Origin: Kappaphycus alvarezii
Lineage: Eukaryota > Rhodophyta > Florideophyceae > Gigartinales > Solieriaceae
NCBI GenBank assembly: GCA_002205965.3
Contig: NADL03000748.1
Coordinates: forward strand, 806,001-870,000
Reading direction: 5' to 3'
DNA: 64,000 nucleotides
Under the pieces are notes generated by a model. The model did not search any database, was not told where the DNA came from, and was given only the letters and a program-made list of their open reading frames with translations. A program made the translations under genes and the position numbers. This document shows positions 46,601 through 61,489 of this stretch, piece by piece. The stretch's first letter is position 1. The number at the start of each line of letters is the position of its first letter.

Positions 46601-49600
46601 GGTCGCGCTGCTGATATGAACAGATGCTTTAAGCCAGAACGGGTTTATTTAGTTCTTAGTTTGATTTTAATTTATCTATTTTCATTTATATTTCTTTCCG
46701 AGCAGTTTAAATGGTTATTTCGCGTTCCAATAACTTCATTCTTTGTGATTTAGTTTATGGAACTGCGGAATATTATGGGTACTCCCAGAAGATGAGAACG
46801 GAAGATGGAAATCTTCCTGGGCCCAAATTGTCGGCAATAACCTTTACAGCACATGAAAGGGCTATTTTCATGTCATTGTTTTGCATACTTACCATATTTT
46901 TGCGCCAGATTCGCAGTGGTTGCTTGTGATACAGATCCTGTCAGCCAAGAATTTTGACGGACTCGATGCACAGTTTTTCAACTTTGATGTCGGAAAGGCG
47001 AGCGAAGTAAACGAATTTACTGCCAAGTCGCGGCCCTTGGTCTGCTGAGATTCTATTTTAAAGTTTGTTTCGATCCCAACTCAGAAATTGATTGTTGATT
47101 TCCAGAAATTCTCTTTTGAACGCATTTGAAGAAATCTATCCGCGTTAAATTTTGTCTTTTTGCCGACATAATGTAAGCCTGGTGCTATTTCAGGATATTT
47201 AATGTCAAAAGTAGACATCGCTTAAAGTGGAAATTTTCTACACCAAGAAGTACAGCAAATAGGATAAGTGAATTCTGTATATTTCATAAGGGTTCTTAAT
47301 TTATTTATTTTTACTGCGGAGCTCATAAAGTCTCGGACATACCTCTTTCCAGGCACCAACTCTACACAATTCTAGATAACTTATTTGCAAATAGACGGAT
47401 GAACTGAAGGTGTAGACCCGATATTTGAGCTCTTGTAAGTAATAAGTTGACAACATATCGAACCGGAGCGTACAGATGTTTAATTATTGTTCTGAAAACT
47501 GATAAATACCATTAATCAACATATGAAACTTGTTGATTTGGAGTGACGTGTGCATATCGCTAAAAAGAGCAGGTGAAGACTGGATAATGAGTTTTAGATT
47601 TATTTTTGAGGACTTCCATTCCAAATAACACCGATATGTCTTCATATACAATATACAGCTGAAAGTTAATACAAGGAATAGAATTTTATGTTTCTAGTAG
47701 GACTAGAACGTATCCATCGTATTGAAAAGTTGTTTCGGCGAACATGAATTTATTCCGGGAAGTATCCATTATTCGTTTTTCATCTCGAAGTCGTTTAAAA
47801 TACGATTGGGTTCTTTCTGAAGGAGTTTTGATGTTCTAATATTGCATACGATACCAACTAGTCGATCGCGATGGGCATTCATAGTGCACATTATATATGC
47901 TTAAGTCCTCTATATCAATTTTTATTCGATATCCGATCGAATAACTGCGAAAAGTCGGCAATTTAGATCTAATGCTCCTGTCTATCTGAAAGAAAATTAG
48001 AATTGTTTGAATTAGAATTGCCCAATGCCGAAATTGAAAGGTTCCAATAGTATTGCGTTTAGAAACCTCTCCCACAATTTCGTCGCAATCATGTTATTCT
48101 TCACGGAAGGGTTCTTTGGCGTGGTTGATTTTAGAGTCAAATATAAAATCCAGGAAACTTTACATTATCATCCGTAAATTACCTCTTGTGCTAACCCTAG
48201 AATCAAAAGAGATTTCAAGATCTAAAATGCTCTTAAACCGTAGTGTAGGCAGTTTTGCAGCGATTATGGCTATACCTGCAAAATTTCGAATCGATCGCTA
48301 TTTGATAAACTCCCCTTATTTCCAGCGATTTGCGGTTCAATAGAGAACTAAATATTACTTTGAAGTCATCCATGACCATGAAAATTTCATTTAAGTCGAT
48401 TTACGAGGGTATAAATGGACCAAATCAATAACTTGATACAACTTTATATCTTCTACGGTGACTCAAAGTCTAGTACAGCTCAATTATTTCTCATAAATGA
48501 CTTTAAAATTATTAAAAAATTTTAGTTAATCAGGATTGATTTACTGAACATCTTTAAGCTGAAAATACCTCCTTTGAAAGATCTTAGTCAGTGATAAAAT
48601 TGGTATTATTTCCAGGTATCAGTAAACTAATCCTGCAACAAGAGTTGGGAGCGAGGCGTTCGTGGTTGACTGAACTAATTTCTTCGTAACATAACTAAAA
48701 CAAAACGCAAAATTCAATGTTCGTTAGATGAAAGTAAACCTAGCATCTCGAAATGATGAATTAGTGTCTTAATTCAGAATATTGAAGCCGTATACCTAAA
48801 TCTGGGCACAAAAATGATAGATATTACGGACTTTTGAATTGATAGCTCTTACTTCAAGAGAATTTATTTGCAGGTAAATATTTGAAGTAAAACTGACTGA
48901 AAGGTGGCATCGAAAGCAGAAACAAATACTTACTGCCGTTGTTACCGCACTGGTTGTTACACATCAGTACCTGCGTTCAACTAGAGGTAAGGATGAGTCG
49001 GGAAAGAAAGAGTAAATAGAATCGATAGGATACATGGATACTTGAATGGAATGTTTCATTATGAAAAACCGTGGCAGAATGCCGCGACTAGGACAGCAAA
49101 CAGCATTGTAAATGCTGCTATTTCATCTTGTTTACTGTTAATCTTATATCCAAATCTTAATACTGCGCGCCGCCGCTGCTTCCCTATAAACATCAGCGAT
49201 GAAAAAAATTGCCGCGAACTCCAACCCGTATAGCCCAAGGGGTTATAACTTTCTATTTCTGCGCCTTGATTAACTGCAGCTTAGTTGTTCCACTATAGTG
49301 GCAATAAATGTACAACATCTAGGCTTTTTTGAGGGCGTATTGGGAATAATTGAAGAACATGAGGTAAAGCACGGCTCACGTTCAAAATTATTAAACAACG
49401 TCTTACACAAAAATAAAACCTTAAAAATTCAATGTATGGGAAAATAATGGGGGTTTTTGATAAATCAGGCAGCAAAAAACATATCATCAAATGATTTGAA
49501 ATATAAGTTGCACGGCAGCAAAGCAAAAAGTAGGCGCCAAACGCAGCTGATAGTTGTCCGAGAAGAATCCAAAGCTTCCATTATCCGCATTTAGCCCAAA

Positions 49601-49639
49601 AGTTCGCCCTGCATCTTCCTAATATGCTTGGTAAGCCGG

Positions 49640-50520
49640 CATAATCCAACTTTGAAAAAGGCCAAATTATCGCCCATTATTAGAACTTATGGAGCCAAAA
49701 TTAATAGTAGTATGAAGAGGCGTATAGTCAGGGGCGCGCAAAAGGAGATTCTTAAGCTCGAGGGGGTTGGTGACAACGCTGCAGCTTCCATTTCAGGCGC
49801 GTTCAGTTCGCGGCTCGTTTGGCTTGGAGGAACTGTAAATCTTCGTTCTGAAAGGATCTTGCGCATCTTAGCTGTGAGAAGCTAAGAGAGACAGGAGGAA
49901 GACCGATTGAATTGGGAAATAGAAAAATAAGCCTAGAAGAAAGCTGAATGTGGAAGAGTTCTGTAGTTTGGTGAAACATATTTTATCTGACGGTCCCGAT
50001 GGTGGTGTACACAAGCGGAACGATCTGCGAAGTAAAACAGAATGTTTTCCGAAGAGACAAAAGGGTGCACAAGTGTGATAGTATGTGCTTGTTTCGCTGG
50101 GAAAAAAACTTTTGCCGCTGGTAGTTCTCCACGGATAACAAAATGGTGTAAAGTACGTTAGTACGTTCAAGCAACGTTTGCTTCCATTTGCAAACAGACT
50201 CACTTCGAGATGGATATTTATGCAAGATGTGGCATCTGTTCATCGTCCTATGCTAACAAAAAAACGGCTGTAGGACAACTTTATATCAGTTTTGGACTGA
50301 CCGTCTTACTTCCCCGATCTCAATTCAGTCCGATTGAGGATTTCAACGGAAACCTTTTGAAGAAAGTAGACGGTCACCAGCGGCAGTTTGAATGCGTAGA
50401 ATCTTCGATTGATTGCTTACTTCACTCATGGGAAAAGATCTATCCTGATGTACTCGAAAGTTTGGTGACTTCTATGAATAACGTTTTGTCAGCATCATCC
50501 AAGGTAAGGGCAAGAAAATA
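49640..50520 (+). pseudogene. Second Tc1/mariner transposase relic
   Basis: 49,640-49,885 reads MKRRIVRGAQKE in an HTH-like context. At 50,205-50,330 come WIFMQDVASVHRPMLTKKRL and VLDWPSYFPDLNSV (second catalytic Asp and the PDLN block). 50,325-50,520 gives SPIEDFNGNLLKKVDGHQRQF then ESLVTSMNNV, the family's C-terminal end with its catalytic Glu. There are stops and frame changes throughout. Sequence differs clearly from the Tc1 copy at 6023-7014, so this is a separate, older family. Terminal repeats not found. Confidence 0.75.
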
Positions 50521-51833
50521 GACTACTAAGAGCATCTCCAACAATGAAACATAGAATATGTAAAGAACCAAATTTTCGAAATAGGCGCAGTTGTGCATCC
50601 CCAACAGCCGCAAAAATGGAAACATTATAGCCATTGGTCTAATGTTCCACTGACATATTTCCAAGTTCGAAACAGAACCCGGATACTGACTGCTGCAGTT
50701 GATCGCCGAACCATTTGGCAAAAACAATTACCTCTGCTTTGACTCCGTAAAGATGTTGTTTGCCAGTGTAATCTTTTTGCCCTCTTGAATATTGCCGTTT
50801 GGGTGATTCGCTTGATAAAATGTCCTATCAGTGGCATAGCGAGCAGTAGGGTAGTTTCAAAACCTCACACCATTATTCGATAGATCTGCAAAAGTCATCG
50901 TTGTTGCAAATTCACTTACACATTTGACATTTACATGCCTACTAACAATATAGATAGATTTAGTAACTGAGCGCTCACCCGTTCGCGCTTTCATCCCAAA
51001 CTCTAGCGATTTTCCCCCCTTTTTCACTATATTTGAGTACTACTAAAGTCATAAAGAACACATCTTTCCCACCATGTAAGTATTTACCGTCGGCTCCAAT
51101 GCTGTAGAAGCAATCGAAGTTTTTTGAGGGCATATTTCAAGTTGAGATTGTACTCATTTGCATCGAATTTTGTCATTTGTTGAACCGATTGTTCCGCACA
51201 GCACCCATACAATGTATCAAAAGCTTGGCAATTTGAACCATTCTGGTTGTCGGTGTCCTCTTTTTGTTTTTATGTCACACATCTTGCTAGATCTTGCATA
51301 CAATCAATAGAAATTGTTTTCAACAGCCGTAGTGAGTTTATTGCAGCAGCCCGAGGGAGCACAGGAATGCTAGTTTGTTGTGATTCGACAGTAAGCAGTT
51401 GCTGAGTTGTCATCTTGGATTTTTTGAAGTTGTACTGGTTGATACGCTGTGTACGGAGGTGATCTGTGACGGATCTGAGGAACAGTTTATTATTTGCGAA
51501 TATGCAGTAATTACGCAATTACTTTGTATTAGAATAAGCCTGGGCAATTCAAAAGAGGCTAGAGGCTTGTTGCGTATTAACATTGCGTTTACTTTGGCGC
51601 CCAATATTTGAAATAAAAATACGTGGTTCGGTAATATCTCGGTTATACACAATATATGGGGCTATCATTTCAAAAAACTTGCCAACACTGTATTCGCTAC
51701 AGCTTTACAGTAAAACAGTGGCTCTTTCCGCATTTCCTCAATGTTTGATCGAGAGGTTTAATACACCTTCAGAAAGCCGACCTGTCGTATATTTACTACC
51801 CCTACTTTGGCTTAAACATTTCTTTGCTTGAGA

Positions 51834-51910
51834 AGTACAGTACTGTAGTGTACTGTACAGTACTGTATATTGTACGGAACGCATTTTAGTTAGTACAGTA
51901 TATTGTACGG
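51834..51910. repeat. GTACTGTAC palindrome cluster
   Basis: Two blocks of TACAGTACTGTAGTGTACTG-like sequence separated by about 30 bases, with TATTGTACGG repeated after each block. Confidence 0.75.
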
Positions 51911-53122
51911 CGATGCGGAATCACCTCGTCGACCTCGGCAAAGAGAGGAGTAACTGTAATGTTTATAGTAATGTAATGTTAAAATGAATAGAGTGATTGT
52001 ACGCTGCATTCGAGAAACCTCAACTGTAATGCAGTGTAATTTGTAATCAAGTTAATAATATGAAACTGTTGGTCGGCTGTACACGATTCTTTGGGAACTA
52101 CGCAGAGCATTTACAGTAAATGTATTACCACCCCTCACAGATACGGTATAAATGCATATACCACTATTCACGCTTCTAGTGCTGCTGTACAGAATTTTAC
52201 TGTAAGCAAATAGTCAGCTTTTACCGTACAACGTGGTAATCTACTGGCGCACAGCGAATCAGACCAGTGCGGAACAGTATGGTACGTGAGCTGCGTTTGA
52301 AATTAGGCCACGTGAGGCCAAGTCAGAGCAGCTCGAACGGGAGGCAACAGTTCTCCTTTTTTTCCTGTTATAATTCGAAGAATCTTGAAATAAAACGACG
52401 TCCTTACACGTGTGCGTTTTCTGTAAGCTACTCCCTTTAAGGGCATTCAATTCGATGATGAAAAAAACCGGTCGGAAATTAAGTAATTTATTCTTTGAAC
52501 GAGGTGGGACTGAAGTTCTACTGTACTATAGGTACTGTACTCGACAGATTTAGCCAATGATAATTCATAAAATGCAATGTAGAAATTAGAAAGAAAAACA
52601 CCAGGAAAGGGTGGACACATCGGATCATGGCAAAGAAAATCGAGCACAAAGTATCATTTCGAGCACATTTTCGTGTGTGTAACAGAATCGCCGCCGGCCG
52701 CTTTTTTGCCTGTGACACAAAAAATAACAAAAAAAAGCCTTTGTTCGGACTTGTTCTCACCCCCCGTCGACTTGAACCCGCTGGTCTCGTATTTTCGCCC
52801 AAAAAATTCCCCCTGCAAACGTGATTTCCCCGTACTAAAGCATTCGCTGTGTCAAGCCACTTTTTCGACGGTCCATCTTTCTCACGCGACAGTTACCATT
52901 TTTTCACAGCCAAACCATTTTCGTTTCGCACTCTTATCGCAACGTCAACGAGACCCGTTTCGTTTTCAAGCTTTCCAACCGAAGTCATTTGGTGCTTGCC
53001 CTCCAGCCCAACGCACTGCCCCGTATACCTTTCTGCTTTCTTTCTCGTTCTTTCCAAAGACCTTACACTCACAAACGCCCCACACTTTTCAGTCACAACA
53101 CCTTCCGTACACATCCATACAC

Positions 53123-55310
<2,188 letters not shown>

Positions 55311-57073
55311 ATGGAAATGGCGGTCCGCGAGAAGAGCCCGTTGTTGTCTCAAAGTGAAGAGCACGGAGGCAACTGGGGTAGGCGTGTGTGTGTTGTGTAC
55401 AATAGTGGGTTGAAGCTGTTGACAGGAAGCTTGATTGGATGTGTGGTGGTTGTTTGAAAAAGTGATGCCTGAATTGAGTGAGCAGGGTAGCATTGATCAA
55501 GATGATGATTGAGGAAGATAATATCCGCTTATGACGCATGCACAACTACGCGGATGAGAAAGAGACGCACAAATTTGATGATACGAGGTGAGCTGATTGC
55601 GCACGTTGAAGAGAACGATAACGGTTATCTGTTGAACGGGCCGTTGTGAGTGTTTGCGTGTGAGCGGTCGCATAGTACAAGACTGCTGTTGCTGAGGGGG
55701 AAGAGAACAAGTGGCAATACTTGAAGACCTCTCAAGGATGTCATCGTTTGTGTTTCGTTCTTCTGATAGGATTAGAGTGTGGAATCGCCGAGTAGATTCT
55801 ATTTTGTGTGTTGTTTTCCGGGAATACATGGCTAGCGGTACTGGAATAGTAATATCTTGTGGGCTGCGAGAAAGCCTTAGAACCCTTGTTGTGTGTGTAT
55901 GTCCAGAGGTAGGAAGCGAGAATGGAGAGTGAGACGGCATCACTTTTAATTTTGGGTTTCGTGGAAGTTTTCCTGGCAACACGTAAAATATTATTCTTGT
56001 TTGGCACGTTGCCTCCGGTCGACAAATATGCAGCAGAAATGGCAGTGACGCACATATGCAGTTTCTCAGGGCCGTATCAGGGCTTGCAACTAGGCTGCCA
56101 ACCGCAAATAGTTTTGCGCAGTATGGTTCCTTGCTCGAGGGTTAGCGCGCAGCGCTGCTGGATTGGTGGCGGAGGTTATTCAATGGAACAAGCGCAAACA
56201 ATTCGATTATAAATCACACGATTAGACGGTGTCTGAAGCGGCGCACTGCAGATATGCTGAACGGAGCTCTACTTGCAGACTGCAATTACGTTGCCACTTG
56301 AACTTGAGAGTTTGTTCGGCGGGGCTTGTAGCAGGGATGTAAAAGAGGTTAGGAAGCTGCTCAAACGTCGGCCATCTCGTGCCGTAATGATCTGCACAGT
56401 AGGTTTGTAGGCGGTGAGTTTTGTTCCAATAAATTCGGGATGCTCTACGTTTCTGAGTTATTTGGTGCGATGTTTTGATAAACTAAGTTGAACCTGGCTT
56501 GTAGAACCTGAGGCTTTGGTGGTTGAATAAAGGACAAAAGCTAAAGCAGCCATCATCTGATCATCCGTCCTGCCCTAAGGGGAATACGCCGTGAGACACC
56601 TTTGCCCTTGAACTATACAGACAGTAATACTGGAATACCGGGTTTCTCGTAACGATGAAGTAAATGTCGTGCAGCCGGATAATCTCGTGCCTTACTTTAC
56701 GCGTATCCACGATTATACGAAATTTGGTGATCCGGAATGCATTCGGAGATCTAATCAAGGTAGTGTGAATGCTCTTCGGGAGAACGCACACACTACAATT
56801 AGACTTTCTCCGCCATCTCCTGTTTCAAGCCCTCGCTTCCAATTAATCTCAAGAAGGCAATGTCCTGGCGGTCGCTTTGTATTCAACCATTACGGCATTA
56901 CTATGTATCAGGGGTCCAATACGGGAATCGACTATTTAGCTAATAAAGTGCTAACGAAGTGGATCATGTCGGCCACGCGCACACGTGTGCGCGACTCTTT
57001 AGCGTTATGCAGAGACAGCCAGATAACGACGTTAACTAATGCGCCAAGAGATTCCAGTTCAGAAAACTCCAAC
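55311..57073. other. Intergenic, no gene recognised
   Basis: Downstream of the helicase. Short frames on both strands lack motifs. Nothing supported. Confidence 0.5.
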
Positions 57074-57870
57074 TTATGCATAAGGCTTCTCCGCGATGTG
57101 CGGGAGGAGGTACTCTATGAAGAGGATCGTAGCGGGAGAAGGCGAACCCAAGGAATCGAAAGACAGCGGTTGGAAATCGAAACTGGGGGCCTGTGTTGGG
57201 AGGTCGGAAGGGGGCGGGAGTCGACGCGGCAGTTTGCGTTCCAGGTCAGCGACCTTGTTGCGGAGCGCAACTGAAGCAGCACCTCGTACTTCACCAGCGG
57301 CCTTTGATCGTACGTCGAGCTTTAACTGTGAGACGATGGCGACGTCGCAGGTGATGGGGCGTTTCACGTTGCCTTCGGGAGCTGCTGGTGGATGGATGAG
57401 GATGTCAGCGGGTCGTAGTTCGGCGCCTGGCACCAGGAGCGGGACCTCGAAATGACAGTCCAGGCCGGCTGCACGGGTGATACGACCGGGAATGACGTTG
57501 CGGAGCGAGTCATGCCGGTGTTTGCGACAGAACCCGGAAGGGCACAAGTCCCGTGATCTCCAAATCTGTCCATGGGTCCTTTGCAATGCTATCAGTTCGG
57601 AGGAGCGAGTCATCGTAAACAGACAGTCCAAGGTAGCGACGTACCACGGTCTTCCAGAGCATTGCCGACACTCCCGTGTCGGCGGAATGCGTGAGGAGGA
57701 ATATGGCACCGGGGCCTTTGCGAAATGCGAGGCCGCGCATCAGGTGCTCCACTGCGGCGGTAAAGTGGTCCCCTAAATGTGCGGAAGAAACCCTGAAGTC
57801 GTCGCCTCGTAGCGGCAGAATGCAGGCCTCTTGATGCACACCGCTTAGATAGGTTTGCACGTGGATGTTT
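57074..57870 (-). pseudogene. Non-LTR retroelement CCHC/RLE C-terminus (copy H)
   Basis: The minus strand encodes GAIFLLTHSADTG..AMLWKTVVRRYLGLSVYDD, then in the neighbouring frame a knuckle CKGPMDRFGDHGTC and CRKHRHDSLRNVI. The endonuclease-like pair LRPADILI...ITCDVAIVSQL follows, then LRNKVADLERKL and FDFQPLSFDSLGSPSPATI to a stop at 57,074. It is the best preserved copy of the lineage also seen at 7340-8830, 8836-9294 and 63,346-63,790. The reverse transcriptase is absent. Frame changes occur at about 57,570 and 57,700. Confidence 0.7.
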
Positions 57871-58160
57871 CTTTGGTTTTCAAGAGGAACTCCGCTAAAA
57901 AAGACAAGTGATACACCAGGAATGGTCAGATTGGGAACTGTATCCAACCAGTGAGACATTAACAACCACGAAATCAGTAAAGCCGCCAATAGCGCGACAT
58001 ACTCACCTCTAAACACCACCCCGCCAGATCTATCCATCCAAGACTTGATTTTCTCCTGGGATCCTTTGTACGCTATTCGCGTTAAACTTGGCCAGAGAAG
58101 CTTCGCCGAATTAAAAGTCCGCGAAAATCCAACAACACAAATCCTTGGCGGCCTGAGCAT
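57870..58160 (-). CDS. Possible small membrane protein, divergent from the aminopeptidase
   Basis: The open frame starts at 58,160, about 105 bases from the aminopeptidase start on the other strand, so the two could share a bidirectional promoter. The N-terminus (MLRPPRICVVGFSRTFNSAK) is basic and hydroxylated like an organelle presequence. A hydrophobic stretch EYVALLAALLISWLLM follows. The frame then runs without a stop into retroelement copy H, so the original C-terminus is probably replaced by transposon sequence. I do not recognise the family; the boundary with the transposon is approximate. Confidence 0.35.
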
Positions 58161-58265
58161 TGGCCTACAGTTGAATGAAGCCCAAAAGGAATGTTTTTAG
58201 GGCCTCTACCTCTGTGCCACGATTCAAAAAAAAATTGTCTCATTAGGATCTGCACTGTCCACACT

Positions 58266-61223
58266 ATGTCTCCTCGAATTCCTTCCAGCACCAGCTTTGC
58301 ATTTGTCACATCGTCGTTTGCCCGCCCGGTTTCGAGACTTGCGCTTGCTACCCGACGTAGTCGTGTTACTTGTTTCAACGTCGCTACCCATCGCGCGACA
58401 CAACAGTTAGTGTACAGAAGGGGATCAGCATTTCTAGGACGGTTTGCACATAGTGTGAAATCTAAAAGTGTTTCAAACACAGCCATGCCGTTCGAACAGA
58501 ACTCGGCGCCGGTGGCATCTGCTGCCAGCGTTGCTTCCGTCGAGCCAATGACGGTCGTGGAGGAGCCAAAAGTCAAGTATTTGAAGGATTATACCCCGCC
58601 GTTGTATTTGGTAGAGGACACAAATTTGGATTTTGATCTGGATGACGACGGTTTGCATACAGTGGTCACCGCGAAGCTAAAAGTAGTACCGAGTTGTGAT
58701 GCGGGTACCCCATTTGAACTCGATGGGGAGGAGTTGAAGATTGTGGAGGGAAGTTTGAAGGTGGACGGGCGTGTTCTGGGGGATGATGAATGGCGATATG
58801 ACGCAAAGGAGCAAAAGTTAATTGTTAAGGAAGTACCGAATGAGCCATTTGTGTTTGAGAGTGTGGTTACCATTAAGCCGGCAAAGAATAGTTCCTTGGT
58901 CGGCTTGTACATGAGTGAGGGTGACTTTTGTACGCAGTGTGAAGCAGAGGCGTTCCGCAAAATCACTTTTTATCCTGATCGACCTGATGTGATGGCCAAG
59001 TTTCGGGTGAAGATTCAGGGAAGCATAGAAAGGTTTCCAATATTGTTGAGTAATGGCGACTGCGTTGAGGAAGGGAAAGAAGGCACAAAGCACTGGAAGG
59101 TGTATGAGGATCGCTTCCCGAAACCGTGCTATCTATTTGCATTGGTTGCTGGCGACTTGAGTGTGTTGGAGGATCAATTCGTCACCATGAGTGGGAGGGA
59201 AGTCAAGTTGAGAATTTTTGTAAAAGGAGAGGGGAGGTAAGGAAGTGTGAGCATGCGATGAGGAGCTTGAAGAAGGCAATGAAATGGGACGAGGATGTCT
59301 ATGGCTTGGAATACAATTACGATATCTTTAATATCGTTGCCGTGCCTTCTTTCGTGTTTGGGGCCATGGAGAATACATCGCTGAACATATTTAACTCGAA
59401 ATATGTTCTCGTAAGCCCGGAGACTGCTACCGATCTTGACTTTAACAATGTCGAAGGCGTCGTTGCGCACGAGTACTTTCATAACTACAGTGGGAACCGA
59501 GTGACCGTGAGTTCTTGGTTCCAATTGTCGTTGAAGGAGGGGCTAACAGTCTTCAGAGATCAAAGCTTTTCTGCAGACATGAACTCAGAGACGGTCAAGC
59601 GTATTCAGGATGTCACCATTCTGCGCGCAGCACAGTTCGCAGAGGATGCGGGTCCTATGGCTCATCCCATTCGGCCTGTCTCTTATATCACGTGTAACTC
59701 GTTCTATACCGCTACTGTCTATAACAAGGGTGCAGAGGTCATCCGCATGCTCAAGACGATTGTTGGACCCGAAGGATTCCGCAAGGAACAGATATCTACT
59801 TCAGTCGGAATGATGGCAAAGCCGTAACATGCGAGGACTGGGTGCAAGCCATTCAGGATGCTAATCAGCATATTGACCTTTCTCTGTTTCAAAGATGGTA
59901 CGGACAGGCAGGGACACCTTGCGTGACTGTGGACATGAAGTATGACGAGGCAGCTTCGACGCTCACTCTATCATGTGAGCAGGCCATTCCGCCAACCAAA
60001 AAGCAACCTGAGACATTACCGGTGTTCATCCGATCAAGATGGGGCTTATCGGCCCTGACGGTCAGCAGGTACCTGTGGATATCGGGGATGGATCTGAGCC
60101 GAAGCTGACAAAGGTGCTCAACTTCCAGGATGCGAAGACAGACTTCACATTCCACAATGTACCGAAGGGCACGCTTCCTTCTTTGCTCAGACAATTTAGT
60201 GCCCCTGTCAAGCTTCAATTCAAAGGAGGACTAGAGCCGGAACAGTTGGCGTTTATTATGGCCAACGACGTGGACGAATTTTCCCGGTGGGACGCCGGCC
60301 AGAAGCTTGCTCTCAACTTTATTTTGGAGTGCGTCAGGTCCGATAGTGATGACTTCAGTGAAGTTCCTAGTTCCATTATTGAGGCGTTTAGGTCGACTCT
60401 CGTTAACGAGAAAATTAATGCTGCTCTTCGTGCAGAGGTGTTTAAGTTACCGCCCGAGTCCGTCATCACCGAGGAAATGGAGGTGGCAGATCCGGTTCGG
60501 ATTCGAGCCGCGAGGAAGCATGTCATTAAGCAGATTGCAACCGCACTTGAAAGTGAGTTCTCTGCGATAGTAGATGCAGGAATGAAGGATACTGGCGAGT
60601 ACACACTTGATCCAGCTTCACAAGGACGGAGGGCATTGGTGAACGTTTCAATTGCGTTCCTGGCTTCCTTGCAGAAGAGCGAAGTGTACGCACTTTGTCT
60701 GAAGATAGTTGAGAGTGCTAAGAACATGACAGATGTAGATGCCGTGCTGCGTGTGCTGTCATCGAGTGAGTCCGAAGAGAGAGATATTGCGTTGGCTAAG
60801 TTCTATGAGAAGTGGCAATCGACACCCCTAGTTGTCGATAAGTGGTTGGCGATGCAGTCATCCTCAACCCGGGACGATGTGCTTGATATTGTGAAGAAGC
60901 TGACGGAACACGAGGCGTACAAAGAGACAGTCCCCAACTCTGTGTATGCGCTGATTGGTGGGTACGGTCGGACCAATGTGCACATCCCCACCGATGGAAG
61001 TGGATACAAATTCATGGCGGATCAAGTAATTCGACTGGATGCGATTAGTCCGCAAGTTGCTGCCCGCATGGCAAGAAGCTTTACTCGTTGGCGCAAGCAC
61101 GACAAGACCCGCCAAGGTCAAATGGAGAACGAACTAAGGAGGATCAAGGCTACGAATGGCTTGTCAAAGGACGTGTTTGAGGTAGTCAGCAATTGTTTAG
61201 ATCAAGCTGATCAGGCCTCTTGA
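58266..61223 (+). CDS. pepN: M1 metallo-aminopeptidase, PepN type
   Basis: Zinc aminopeptidase (alanyl/broad specificity) of the bacterial PepN group, also found in plants and algae. The start at 58,266 gives a Ser/Arg-rich, acid-poor presequence of ~70 residues ([20 protein letters not shown]) suggesting plastid or mitochondrial import. A second in-frame ATG at 58,485 (MPFEQ) would give a form without it. Motifs: GAMEN (59,360-59,374), zinc site HEYFH (59,468-59,482) with the third ligand Glu in LKEG 18 residues later, and the catalytic Tyr in [12 protein letters not shown]. The C-terminal helical domain runs to the stop. Three one-base losses (59,231-59,234; 59,785; 60,030) split the frame. 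With these restored the protein is 986 residues, E. coli PepN length plus presequence. Convergent with the acyltransferase gene. Confidence 0.95.
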
Positions 61224-61489
61224 GAGGTGTCTGGCCGGCTGTGAGACGGTTGCGGGTACCAGTTTGTTCCATGTTGGCATTGGCCGTCGTGTAGACCGAA
61301 ACACCTGATAGTCTTTTGCGACGGTTGAGACTTGAAATATCGTGAGGAATGTGGGCAGAGTTTTGCGGCTGAGACTCTTGGCCATGAGGAGGTTGCATTT
61401 TGTTAAATGGGAACATATGTGATATCAGGAACACACGGTAGTTATTTGTAGCGCCAATTGACGATTCGTTTCCCGTATCCTTTAGTTGC

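Larger units (their letters stand above)
32900..52600. other. AT-rich, host-gene-free block
   Basis: As a sample, the row starting at 41,701 has 19 G+C in 60, against 44 in 60 at 9421. Apart from the transposase relics and tandem repeats listed separately, open frames are short and have no recognised motif. This includes 35,205-39,229, 39,521-43,424, 43,613-49,630 and 50,525-52,600. Unassigned coding-like remnants occur near 37,430-37,700. It may be old heterochromatic or centromere-like DNA; that is inference. Confidence 0.7.

Noticed and set aside
51270-51410. Possible Tc1 N-terminus on the minus strand (MTTQQLLTVESQQ..)
   Set aside because: Resemblance to LTAEEQ of the Tc1 transposase is short and the rest does not follow; not enough to call.
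32900-52600. AT-rich block as integrated organelle DNA
   Set aside because: No plastid or mitochondrial gene, rRNA or tRNA recognised.
53003-53122. Upstream extension of the helicase frame to 52,673
   Set aside because: The upstream residues are low-complexity, Phe/Ser/Pro-rich leader translation; the conserved protein begins at the ATG at 53,123.
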